DNA of 64,000 bases, from NCBI RefSeq assembly GCF_003286085.1, contig NW_020825288.1:24738001-24802000 (forward strand). The letters run 5' to 3'. Below the pieces are notes generated by a model. It worked only from the letters and a program-made list of their open reading frames with translations. It had not been told where the DNA came from and made no database searches. This DNA is from Drosophila persimilis (Eukaryota > Arthropoda > Insecta > Diptera > Drosophilidae). A program made the translations under genes and the position numbers. Shown here piece after piece: positions 1-10,196 of the stretch (position 1 is its first letter; each line of letters starts with the position of its first letter).

Positions 1-679
1 TTCAAAGGACCGGGAACAAGAGGGGGACTGCTACCAGGGCCAGAACTACGACTGGTATGACACGCGACTGCTGGTCGGGATCATGGGGGTCATTGTAATC
101 ATAACGGTGACTCTCTCTTTGCTGGAGTTCAGTCCTAAACAGGACAAAAAGTGCGCTGAAATGGCGCCAAATTAGTCAAATCGCATAATGGCCAACATAC
201 AGGGTGGCCACTGCATAATACTCGAATTCGTGTAACATAAGCAATTTTCGACCATTTTCGAATGTAAAGTCAATTGTCCAGAGTCCCCATTTCACTCCTT
301 ATTTATCCGTCGCTTCTCTTTTGGCAAACAAACAAAAGCAATCGACTGGAGCGGCTTGTTTCTCCATCTGCTGCTCCTCTGCCAGCGTCTTAGAAGCTGA
401 CGCTGGCTGCTCTGCTCTGCTGCCATCTCTGCTGCTGTTTCTGTCAGACCTCTGCTGTTCCTCTGCTTCTGGATGGATGATGGACAAATGGCAACCATCC
501 CAAAGTGAGCAGCGGCTAAGCAGCGCAGCGGACAGCAGCCGCAGCAGAGGCCCGCGACAGTTTTTATGAATTTTCGTTTGCCTTTTATCTGCCTCTGTTT
601 CTGTTTCTGTTTCTGATTCGGCTTTCCTTTTGTTTGCTTCGCAATTATTTCCCCTGCAGCGAAGAGTGTGGACTGTAAT
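1..679 (+). repeat. Left arm of a long inverted repeat
   Basis: This stretch is the reverse complement of 13925-14592 apart from scattered substitutions and small indels, most of them in the distal part (about 540-679). Similarity stops just after 'gactgtaa' at about 679. The arm covers the last coding exon above plus about 500 bp of downstream non-coding DNA. The left edge is cut by the window, so the true arm is probably longer. Arms of this length with opposite orientation around 13.2 kb fit duplicated inversion breakpoints made by staggered breaks, or a recent inverted segmental duplication. That interpretation is an inference. Confidence 0.85.
2..175 (+). CDS. 3' end of an unrecognised membrane-protein gene (partial; left inverted-repeat copy)
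   Basis: Reading frame 2 is open from the window edge to the TAG at 173-175. It encodes 57 residues: a charged stretch rich in D, E and Y, then a hydrophobic segment of about 20 residues (LLVGIMGVIVIITVTLSLL), then a short charged tail ending in MAPN. This looks like the C-terminus of a single-pass or tail-anchored membrane protein. The 5' part lies outside the window. The same coding sequence occurs without any difference on the opposite strand at 14420-14592, inside an inverted repeat, so one of the two may be a non-functional breakpoint duplicate. I do not recognise the family. The frame is supported by its exact preservation in the other copy. Confidence 0.55.
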   Translation, partial: SKDREQEGDCYQGQNYDWYDTRLLVGIMGVIVIITVTLSLLEFSPKQDKKCAEMAPN

Positions 680-3600
680 GGCAGCAATGTTAGCGTTGCT
701 TCTGTTACAGTTACTATTACAGTAGCTGCTGTCTGCTTTGGGGGGTGTTAGCCGAGGGGTGGCTGGTCGCTCACACTCCACGCATCGCTACACTTCTTGC
801 ATGGTTTTCGGGGGAATTCTTTCGCAATATTTCCTTTGAAATTGAACACTTTGCTTCCACTTTGTTTCCGTTTCTTGGTTTTGCTGTTAGAATTTTGCAA
901 ATTTGCATACATTTCATGCGGCTTGCACTTACACTCCCTGTCTCGCTCTGTCACTCTCTCTCTCTCGCTCACCCCTCTACTTCTCTGTTTCAATGTATCA
1001 ATGTATTTGTGTCGTGTCTTTGGGTCTTTGGGTAATTTAATTTTCACGAAATGTTTCACCTTTTTCGGGTACATTTTCTGCTCTCCCACTCTGAGTGTGT
1101 TTCTTCGTGTATTTGCATTTGCAGCTGCTTGTGATCCGTTCCTGTTATTCCATCCTCCTTCCACCCACCCCCTTTATTTGCCAGGCACTTCACACGCTGC
1201 CACTTTCCACTTAACTTACCCTCCCCCACACGTACACACATTCATTTCCCACCCTTCTTCCTACCTACCCCTACCCCTACCTAGCCGTTCCTTTGTCCAC
1301 CCCCAACACCACACCCATTCCTTGCGGTCATTTAACTGATGTTTCTATCATGCCCAGTGCTCTCGCTTTCTCTCTCTCTTTTCGTCTCCGAACTGGTCCT
1401 TGGTCCTGCGGCTGGGAAATCTTTGTTGAAATCGTGCGAAAAATTAAATAAATGACCATGTCCGATTCCCCTATTTTCAGTACCCATTTCCATTCCCCCT
1501 TCCTGTCAAACGGCTCCAGCCGATCGGTGTTTCCTTTATTTCCACCTTATTTATGGCTTTAATGTCCTATAATTTTGCATTGATTTCCATTTACCTTTCC
1601 GATTTATGGCTCAAGGGTTAGGCGTCTCCCAACTCGGCTCCATTTCCAATTCTCATAGGTCGGGATTCCATGGATACATCTCTCTAGGCGGAGCAAGTGA
1701 GCCGGGTTGGTGCACAAACAAAGCGAGTACGCAGTGGACTTGCCACTATAATATTTATGTTTCATAGCTTTTGAAAATATCAAAGTGATACTTTTAGAAT
1801 TTTAATTAAATAAACTCGAGTATATGGTTAAATCCTCTCAGCGGGTATAACCATTTCAAAAAGTTGTTTAGATAAGTGATATCTTGATTCCATCGTTTGC
1901 AAAAACAAAATCCGATAATCTTTTCTAGGGACTTCCGGCAGAATGAATAGGTCTTGTCCAAGTTATCGAAATCGAACGACTTATTGATATGGAAGGGTAT
2001 GACAAGTATCGCTCCCAAGGCAAGCATTCCACTCTTGTTTCATCAAATATTACATTTTTGTTCAGTGCACTCACATCAAGAGACCGCAGATCTCACCCTC
2101 CCGCGTTTAATATGAGTTTTTACATATTTCATTCGCTTACCCTTTCCCCCCTCGTTTGTCCATTCAACAACAAATTGGCCAACGGCCCTGCGCTTGTAGT
2201 CCGAAATTGCCTTTCATACCGTCAATTCCATCAGCAATTTCCGCGCCAATTAAAAAATTGTTGCAACTGGCCGGCTCCGGCTCCGGCTCCGGCTCCTGGC
2301 CCTCGGCATTCGCCACTTTTGCATGCCGCGCACGCACTGCAGTGGAGTGCGGGGTACAGGGTGCAGGGTGCAGGGTGCGTGGCAAGCGTGATGGGGGAAT
2401 TCGGTTGTGGAATCGCGAATGAGGTGCCATCTCCCTCCACTCCATTCGCCCCTCCTTTCTTTTTGTTGTTCATCATAAATAAATACTGTTAATTTTTCAA
2501 TTGTCCGCCAGAACGCTTAACGGTTCCCTCGCGTCGTGTCCTGGAGGCACGTGCAATGTAATGCCCATAATGGAGGACCCCGTCACCCCAGTATTCAGAT
2601 ATTAAGGCTAGCTTCTGTGGGGCGAGGCTTCAAATACCCTTTCGGAATCTTAGAACTTTACATTATGTGTTATACACATGATATTTTGATCACAATGATG
2701 TCCTAAAATTAAGAAAATTCAAATACTATTACGTCTGAACTAATTAGTCGATGATGACGGATGGATATAAAGACTCGTTTGCCAGGGTATTCAAGGGGAT
2801 TTTCGAGCATGGACCAGGGGGGAATCCGATTTGCCACATGCCATATGCTAGCCGAAGTTAAAATATGTGTTGGCCGGAAGTTTTGGGCTACGTGGCGAAG
2901 GAGATTGACAGACCGGAGCAGCAGCAGGATCGGGTGCTGGTGCGGGGGCGCGTGCAGGTTCGGCTCGGGGCCCAATAAAGTTGACAGCATTCCAGCAGCC
3001 GGGAACGTGACAGATGGGAGCGGGGAATGGGTATAGATATGGAGATGGAAATGGAGATGGAGATGGAGTGAGTCCCGCGTGTCCCGGAGTCCTGCCGAGC
3101 ACGTGGTGTCGTCTGGCCGGGGCGGACGCCGTCTGGCGGCAAAGTTGCAACCGGCGTCGTAGCCGGATATCAAACAGTTTTGGCTGTTTGTTAGGATGCT
3201 CTCTCTCTCCCTCTCTCTCCGTTCTCCTAACAAATTTCTGCGAAAACACACATGCCCCAAGCAGATGTCACCGATGAATCTTCTTCTTTGGCCTGCCGTC
3301 TGTTTATCGCGCCGGAACGGAAAAGTTGATGAGCAAAAACCGTTTTAATTTCAAAGGTTCTCCGTTTGACATTCTATAAATCTGTCAGCATTGACAAGGC
3401 ACAGCTGTCCGTCTCCCTCCCTCGAATTGGAATTCCTAATCGAACTAAATTGAATCACATGTCCTCTAGTTCTCCCGCTCCTCCTACTCCTTCGCGATAA
3501 GCTCGACAGGGTCTAAGGGTACCCGTTCCCGCAAACCCAACCCCCCACCTCCACCAAAAAGCAATGCAGAGAGAGGCATCCAGCGGAAAACGGCTTTTGT

Positions 3601-6569
3601 GCGTAGGGGGTGGGCGCCTAAGCCAGCGAAGCATAAATCTGCTCTCTGGCAAAGTGGATCCCTAAGTGACAGGATATAGTCAGAAGGGGAAAGAGAGTGG
3701 GATGCGAACAAGAAATGGAGGAAATACCAAAATGCCTCTTTTCAAAGATTATTGCAGATCTCGCTTTGAGTGGGAATGAGAAGGGAAGGAATAAATGCAC
3801 TGCCTTCCGGCAGGAGGATTTTTTCGCCTGCTCTCATCGCATCTCAATACCAACTACTGCCGCACGACCTACCTTTAATTAATAAGACTTTCTCTCGGTT
3901 TTAGACACAGAAAGTTTTTTTCTTGTTTTGGAAATGGAATTGTATGATATTATAGCCTGGATCCATTAGAACGCATCTTCATTGGCGAATTAATTGAGTG
4001 CTATTTACTCATTGTTATTATATGTTATTATTATTGTACTTTAAATTTGAGATCCTACCTCCTGCGCATTTCCGTTAGAGAAATTAAAGTATTTCCGAAC
4101 AAAAAAACAATATTAAAAGCGAAGCAACGACCAATTGACACGTTTAAGCTTACACGTTTTCACCGTTTAAATACTTTAATATCGCTGCATTTGTATTACG
4201 ATAATAAATCAAAGAGCCTTAACCATGCCCAATCAATGAATGGTTAAGCCCGCCCAAATGTATGGCGCAAAAACCATATTTATTGTATTTCCCACTCACT
4301 CTGGTAATCCGCAAATGAAATTAGCCCAAACGAAACGAAACCAGAGCCAGAAGTTACATATTAAATAAATGAAATTATCAAATATAATTGTATAATCGAA
4401 ATACAAATCAAAATACTCTTTGGTTTCGGGTAATGTTTACAAAAGCAGAGAAGAAATGCATTTTCAATCGTATATAGGATGAACATTTGAGTCGATACGG
4501 TCGTCCGACTAGTCCCTAAAGAGTTAAGATTCAAGATCAGATCAATATATCAGGTAACTGCCACATATACCACCCTTCAAAATCCAAGAATGGGCAAGGG
4601 TATTAAATGCTTCCTTCTTGCTTTTTCCTGAATTTTTGGGAGTTTTATTTCGCACTTTGTTCGGGAGTAATTAATGAGCTGTTTCGAAATCCTTTTGACC
4701 TTTAGCGGAGGTCATGTCTTGAGCGGGGATCCACTCCAGCCTCCATCTCCTTCATTCGCCCACTCACCATCTCATACAAATTGTATCTACTTACCAACAG
4801 CAAGAGAAATTAATTTACGAGGTAAAACTTATTTGCGAAACCCTTTTTGCGCTCTAACGGATTGAGGGCGGTTGCCGGATAGGGTGAGAGAGGGTGGCTT
4901 GGAGGCGGGGCAGTAGTCCATTGAAGCGTTTAAATTGCTGTCAACAAAAGGCAAACAAATAAATAAAAGCCAACATCCTCCAAAGGCGGTGGATGGAAAA
5001 GTGACAAAGCGGGCGGGGAGCGCACAACAAATATGTCGACAAATAAGGGACAATAGAGGGGAAAGTTACAAGGTAAGGAAATAGAAGGTGGTCCTCTAAG
5101 AGAAGAGGGAAGACCCTCAAATGACCCAAGGAAACCAAGACGAAACGTGCGCCGAGTGGAATGATTAACACCTTGTGGATGGGGCTGGAATGGCCACTGT
5201 TGCAGGAATAGGACCTATGGCATTAACGGGCGCCTCTACATGGAGAAGGAGGAGTGGCTGACTGGGTTAAGATAACACGCAAAATATGCCAGACACTGGC
5301 CGCAGATAGCGACATGCTTTAATTATGAGCTTGTCAAGGTCTCCACTGCCCACATTCACCACACCCACACCCACGCCCACGCCCACGGCCCCCTCAAGGT
5401 CAATGGAAAATCTGTGAGTGGCAGCACAAACGAGGTAAACTGAATGCTCCACGCTCCTGTCCGGCTGACGTGGCAAGCACACAAATGGCACATCAGCAGC
5501 GGTGCAGGCGAGCGGGAAATGGAAAATGGGAGGCACGCGCAGGACATGCAAACAAATCGAAGAAAAGGTGGATTCAAGATGAGATCCCGGCCATCCGTGG
5601 AATACTCACGGCTGGGTGTACTCTTCAAAGGCGAAGGATAGGTCAAATGTCTTTAAGCACTGATCAAAGAGGGTGAGAGGATCGTCTTTGAAAATCTTAA
5701 ATACCAATGCTTCTTAGACATTGTTCTATATTGGGATAAATCCCCTTTGATCCAAAACACATCATTCGATTTTCATACCCAACCGAAACCCAAATTCCGA
5801 ACGCCCGATTTGGATGGGATTCGGAATTATCCTTTCGAGAAAGAGCAACCAAATGGAAATCAGCACGAAAGCATGTGGCAAGGCCATGTATGCGGAACAT
5901 GTCGGTTGGTGGTGGCGAAGTGGGCTCTGAATAGTGGGTTGGGGACTGGGCAGGGGATAAGTTGCGGCCAAGGACTCTTCAATTGAGTTAACCATGGACT
6001 ATAAATAGCCGAGTGCCGGGAACCGAGCATGCATGCAAATGGCAGAAAAAAAAACACACATCTCATCAATAATGCAATTGGTACTGAAGCAAATACAGAA
6101 ACGGAAGAAGAAGGAGGACCATAAACAGACACAGCTCGAGATTCAGATACAAATACACATGGACGAGGAGAGAGATATACAGATACACTTTGTGTTTGAT
6201 ATGTCAACTAATCCGCACTTTTCTTACGACTACAGATGGAACAACGGCTGTCAGGCCCAAAATATCCAGACGGGAATTTCTATATCGAGCCGACTTTCAG
6301 TTCTGACCAAGAATAAATACCTTTTTAAACCTTTTTAATGTGCTTAAATCAACCTCGTCTGCCGACTGTCATCTGCCATTTCTATCGTCCTCCATCTGCA
6401 TCCTCCAGTGAAAACCTGCAGCTTAAAGCACGATATTGTTTCTTTTTTTAATGTCTATTGTTTCAATTTCAATTATCAACATTAAAAGTTATAGCCTCGG
6501 CGTCCACGAATCTCTGACCTCAGCTCCTCGCCTTGGTTTATTAAATCAATTTATTTTGTTCTGGCCCCA
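680..6569. other. Non-coding stretch with no convincing gene
   Basis: I found no spliced gene here. The sequence holds pyrimidine-rich tracts near 940-1400, a short GGCTCC hexamer run near 2272-2298, a CT-rich stretch near 3195-3225, and short CCCACAC/CCCACGC runs near 5355-5390. A weak minus-strand coding-like fragment at 1806-2027 is listed separately. Other open frames here are short, compositionally biased and lack supporting splice signals or family similarity. Confidence 0.5.
1806..2027 (-). pseudogene. Possible coding fragment of unknown family
   Basis: A minus-strand frame of 73 codons ends with TAA at 1806. Its composition is amino-acid-like rather than low-complexity (aromatic and charged residues, several Cys). 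Upstream on the minus strand the frame meets in-frame stops within a few codons of the ATG. I see no strong acceptor that would make it an internal exon. It could be a decayed fragment or chance. I do not recognise it. Confidence 0.15.
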
Positions 6570-6570
6570 G

Positions 6571-6623
6571 GATATGTCGGCACAAGGTCCTGTCGATCAC
6601 ACAGTCGCCGGCTTTTCTACCAG
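6571..6623 (+). other. Exon-like segment at the start of tandem unit 1
   Basis: A pyrimidine-rich tract ending in CAG precedes GATATGTCGG at 6571, and ACCAG is followed by GTAAGG at 6624. Acceptor and donor therefore bracket a 53-nt segment. From the ATG at 6574 it reads MSAQGPVDHTVAGFST plus a split codon. The 5' edge coincides with the left boundary of the tandem duplication: similarity with the second unit begins at 6570/9981. No following exon was found on this strand. It may be the first coding exon of a gene broken by the rearrangements, or a chance exon-like stretch. Confidence 0.3.
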
Positions 6624-6783
6624 GTAAGGTCAAGTGAGGTTAGGTAAGGAAAGACCAACTTTTACAACTATTTTGTAATTTATAATTAAATTCAAAATAA
6701 ACTAAACCAAAAGTAAATTCAGGTAAAATGTTGCATGGAGTGTGTCGTATGGAAAAGACCAGTATTTAGCACTGCATGTAGTA

Positions 6784-9015
6784 CTAGGGGTGTCGCTCGG
6801 TCTCGCTTGGCTCTCGTTGTTGGCTCTCTCGCAGTGCATAGCGCTTCTGATACTCCTCCATACGCTGCTTCATCTTGGCCAGCGACTCTTGGTACTCTCT
6901 AACCTTCTCTTCTGCGTAGAGCCTGTGGTTTTGGGCAGTCTGCATGGCCTGCTGATGGTGACCTTGCATAATAGCAATCCGATCCTGCCAGTATTTCTCC
7001 ACCTGCAAGACCTGCATCTTTTGGGACTCCCACTGTTCCAACACGGTCTTCATCGATTGGCGCTCGGAATCAATTTTGGAAAATACATCGTCGAAGCCGT
7101 GCTGAAGGTCGGCTATGAGTCGTTCCTTTTCGCGACACTTCCCCAGAATGCTTTTTAGTTCAGCATTCTTAGCGGCACGCTCCTCCGTAATAGTATGCAT
7201 CAGCAGCTCCACTTCCTTCAGGCGCTGTTCATACTTGGCTTGAAGACATTGGTACTTCTCCCCTGCCTTTCGCATCTGAGAAGATAAGCTCTTAGACTCC
7301 TCCGCAATTTGATCGCAACATCGCTGCTCAATCTGCTTGATGTGCTCGTGCGTGAGCTCTGTCGAATTCGTTGACGCCTCCGTAGTACCATCGAAACTCT
7401 GGCAGGTCTCTGAAGTATCGTGGGGAGTGACCGACTTATCAACATTTTTCTGCTGTTTAATGTAGTCCTTAAGCTGCTCGACGTTCGTTTTCAGCACAGA
7501 GACATCGCCTGTTAAGAGATTAGCTTGATCCACATTCCCCAAATGTTCTTTGATTATGTTTGCCTGCCTTTTGTTTGTCTTCTGGAGCATCACCATTTCG
7601 ATCTCAGCCTTTCTAATACCTTTCGATTTGTCAAGACATTTGCTACAATTAGCGGACATCTCTCGCTCCCATCTTTTCTGCAAGTCGTCGAGCTCTTTCT
7701 GAAGATTTTCCTTCTCTATCTTGAGCACGTTGACCAGCTGCTCTGAGTTGATTTTATCGGATTGCATATTTCGCTTGAGATTGGCATACTGTTCACGAAA
7801 ACACTCATTTTCACGAGAAGTCTCCTCGTGCAGTTTTGACAGCCGATCCACCTTCAGTTTTGCTTGAACTAACAGATCACGTTTGCGATCCATGTCCAGG
7901 CGAAGCTCATTTGATTTGACCCGCTTAACAGTCAGCTTCCACTTATCCAGGATCAGCCGATAACATTTCTGTCTGAGATTTCCGTTATCTTGGTTCAGTT
8001 TCAGCACTTCAGCTTGAATCCCTTTGATGTGATTGCCGCTCTTCTCGTTGAGCTCCCTTAGGGCATCCCTCTCTGCTATTAACGGATGAATTTGCTGCTG
8101 AAGTTGCGAATAGTTTGTGGCCTTTTGCTGTAGTTCACTCAGTTCTTTTTGCAGACACGAAATACGCGAATCCTGGCGCGTTTTTTCCTCTCTTAAAGCT
8201 GCAAGTTTCCCGAGGGACTGACTATCCTTCGTGCGAAGCAGGTGCAGATCCCTGTCGCGCTCCATTAGCAGATCTTGTAGCTTGATAATTTCATCCGTCG
8301 TCTCTTTGGGATTACCTAGAGCCCGATGAAGGCGAGTCATGCGATCGTCGTGACTGAGGCAAGCGGGGACACCCTGCGGTGTTTGATTCTTTAGCAATAG
8401 AGCATCGATCGAATGCAGCCTAGCCTGAGCACAATTGGAATGGTTACTCAAGAGGCCAACGGTGTGCTCAAACGATGCGATCTTGGCTTCCAATTCCATA
8501 ACGTACTGCTGCTGGCGAATCTTCTCTGACTCCAGTTGCCTGCATCGGCTCTGGGCCAAGCCGAGAGACCCCTTCAGCTGATGGCAATGTGCCCGATGAT
8601 GTTGATTCAACTCTGCGATGGTTTGCTGCAGCTGGCCATTGCTCTGCTCCAGACGTCTTTTATAATCCCGCAGCTTCTTCATGCCGTCTTCCTGGTTCAT
8701 GCACATCGCCTGCGAATCTACCAGTATGTCCTGCGATTGCTGCATCTCTTGGAATGCTCGCTTCAGTTGCTCCTCTAAGATGCTCCGGCGGTTCTCCCCC
8801 ACATCAGGCTTTTCTCGATTATCGGTAGCTTGCTGGGCAAGGGTTTGTGGCTTGTGAGACTTGGATTGGAGCTGCTTTTCTAACTTTTTCATTTGCTGCT
8901 GTTGCATGCTGCAGCATTGAACGCTAATATCTGACACCGAATTCGCGGTTGAGAAGCCTGTGATATCTTCATCGGCACCCTCGTGGCTCAAATGGCTCTC
9001 GCGCTGTCTAGCCAT
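6784..9015 (-). CDS. Intronless long coiled-coil protein, tandem copy 1 (743 aa)
   Basis: A single uninterrupted minus-strand frame starts at the ATG at 9015 and ends at the stop at 6784. I chose this ATG because it aligns with the ATG at 12671 in the tandem copy. The protein is dominated by heptad-like Gln/Glu/Lys/Leu-rich sequence from about residue 35 to near the end, as in centrosomal or cytoskeletal coiled-coil proteins. It has no signal peptide or membrane segment. The last residues (EPSETERHP) are non-helical. Compared with copy 2 it lacks about 40 residues of an acidic N-terminal region and about 36 residues after the HHRAHC segment, and carries small unique insertions near residue 65 and elsewhere. 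All indels keep the frame, which suggests protein-level constraint. Lack of introns over 2.2 kb fits a retrocopied origin. The cellular role is unknown; a link to centrosomal proteins such as the Cep152/Asterless type is only a guess. Confidence 0.75.
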   Translation of the reverse strand: MARQRESHLSHEGADEDITGFSTANSVSDISVQCCSMQQQQMKKLEKQLQSKSHKPQTLAQQATDNREKPDVGENRRSILEEQLKRAFQEMQQSQDILVDSQAMCMNQEDGMKKLRDYKRRLEQSNGQLQQTIAELNQHHRAHCHQLKGSLGLAQSRCRQLESEKIRQQQYVMELEAKIASFEHTVGLLSNHSNCAQARLHSIDALLLKNQTPQGVPACLSHDDRMTRLHRALGNPKETTDEIIKLQDLLMERDRDLHLLRTKDSQSLGKLAALREEKTRQDSRISCLQKELSELQQKATNYSQLQQQIHPLIAERDALRELNEKSGNHIKGIQAEVLKLNQDNGNLRQKCYRLILDKWKLTVKRVKSNELRLDMDRKRDLLVQAKLKVDRLSKLHEETSRENECFREQYANLKRNMQSDKINSEQLVNVLKIEKENLQKELDDLQKRWEREMSANCSKCLDKSKGIRKAEIEMVMLQKTNKRQANIIKEHLGNVDQANLLTGDVSVLKTNVEQLKDYIKQQKNVDKSVTPHDTSETCQSFDGTTEASTNSTELTHEHIKQIEQRCCDQIAEESKSLSSQMRKAGEKYQCLQAKYEQRLKEVELLMHTITEERAAKNAELKSILGKCREKERLIADLQHGFDDVFSKIDSERQSMKTVLEQWESQKMQVLQVEKYWQDRIAIMQGHHQQAMQTAQNHRLYAEEKVREYQESLAKMKQRMEEYQKRYALRESQQREPSETERHP

Positions 9016-9965
9016 GTCAATCCGTAAAACATATAACGAAAATTTTAGTATTGTTCAATGAAAATTTTATTTTACTTCAAATTGTAAAAAATGTGTAAAA
9101 ATTGCTTACTAAAAACAGAATGAAACTGTTCGGTCAACAAATCTGGCTGTCTGAATATTCACTTGAGTCAATAGACACACTGTGATTACACTGAATCAAG
9201 TGTTTTTCCAAATTTAGCCAAGCTCCCTTCCGGCCCCACAAGTGGCGTAAAACCCTGGCATTCACTTGCATTTTAAAGATACGAGATACGATACCATATG
9301 TATTGGGACTCCCCTACCACGCGCTCGCTTTCCCTCACACAATCTCATTTTCGTCCTTTGTAAAGGAGGCAGTGAGCCGGCGATCTTTTGAAATATACTT
9401 GTAACAGTGACATATCACAGAAGTCTGGATCCAAAACATCGTTGCTCTAGCTCTTAGGCGCTAAAAGGGACGGACAGACGGACGGACGGACAGACAGTCA
9501 GGGCTCAATCGACTCGGCTATTGATGCTGATCAAGAATATATATACTTTATGGGGTCGGAAACATAACTCCCACAGATCTACGCTGCTTCTCTAAATTAG
9601 ACCTTAAGCTCTTCAATGGATCGTGATCTTCAGCGACAACCAATGCACTGGCGAATCAACCAGAATTCGTCATCACTTTACACGTGAACTAGTCTATAAG
9701 AAAGAAATCAACCGAGAAGATGAGAGCAGATGTCTATGGTCTACCAACGAGCACACATAATGAATGTATTTATTTACGTTTTCACTCTCCTTTTCGCTGA
9801 GTGTTGGCAGGAAATACATAATCGCTTGTTGATCTTTTTTAAATAAGTACCAGCGAACCAGGTCCGGTCCTGCTCGCTCTAAGCGGATTTACATTACACA
9901 ACACTTTGTGGGTTCTCTCTCGGGGGATCACAGCGGAAACCTTTTCATTGAGATCTTAGTGAAAG
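9016..9965. other. Upstream region of coiled-coil copy 1, with repeat insertion
   Basis: The first 150 bp or so upstream of the ATG align with the same region in unit 2 (12672-12845) and probably contain the promoter and 5' UTR. The middle (about 9200-9780) has no counterpart in unit 2 and includes a DINE-1-like repeat. The last part (9785-9965) again matches unit 2 (about 13405-13650). No further gene is visible. Confidence 0.5.
9440..9570 (-). mobile_element. DINE-1/INE-1-like (Helitron-related) repeat fragment
   Basis: The run of GGACAGACGGACGG repeats, followed by CGACTCGGCTATTGATGCTG, then ATCAAGAATATATATACTTT and ATGGGGTCGGAAAC, is the well-known Drosophila dispersed-repeat module that I associate with INE-1 (DNAREP1) elements, read here in reverse orientation. 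Only the core is clear and the element boundaries are not. It is present in tandem unit 1 and missing from the matching place in unit 2, so it arrived after the duplication or was lost from unit 2. Confidence 0.55.
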
Positions 9966-9981
9966 TATGCGCTGATTGTCG

Positions 9982-10034
9982 GATATGTCGGCACAAGGTC
10001 CTGTCAATCACACAGTCGCCGGCTTTTCTACCAG
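9982..10034 (+). pseudogene. Exon-like segment at the start of tandem unit 2, donor lost
   Basis: This corresponds to 6571-6623 and reads MSAQGPVNHTVAGFST from the ATG at 9985. The donor is changed from GTAAGG to ATAAGG at 10035, and the upstream acceptor tract is absent because the duplication begins here. If the unit 1 version is a real exon, this copy cannot be spliced in the same way. Confidence 0.3.
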
Positions 10035-10196
10035 ATAAGGACCAGTGAGGTTAGGTAAGGAAAGACCAACTTTTACAATTATTTTGTAATTTATAACTAA
10101 AATCAAAATAAACTAAACCAAAAGTAAATTCAGGTAAAATGTTGCATGGAGTGTGTCGTATCGGAAAAGTGCTACACTGTAGCACTGTATGTGGTA

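Larger units (their letters stand above)
6570..9965. repeat. Tandem duplication, unit 1
   Basis: Unit 1 aligns with 9981-13650 in the same orientation. Shared landmarks in order are the exon-like MSAQGPV segment, the GTTAGGTAAGG and TTGCATGGAGTGTG stretches, the whole minus-strand coiled-coil gene, the segment just upstream of its ATG (GTCAATCCGTAAAACAT), and a distal stretch containing CTAAGCGGATTTACATT and CGGGGGATCA. Unit 1 differs from unit 2 by a DINE-1-like insertion around 9440-9570 and by many in-frame indels in the gene. Confidence 0.8.

Noticed and set aside
299..781. Overlapping frames in the left inverted-repeat arm (and mirrored ones at 13923-14303)
   Set aside because: The products are Gln/Ser/Arg low-complexity reads of downstream non-coding DNA. 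Small indels between the two arms shift the frame, so no coding constraint is visible.
748..1339. Pyrimidine-rich frames of 138 and 180 codons
   Set aside because: They are generated by CT-rich low-complexity DNA, overlap on both strands and lack splice or domain support.
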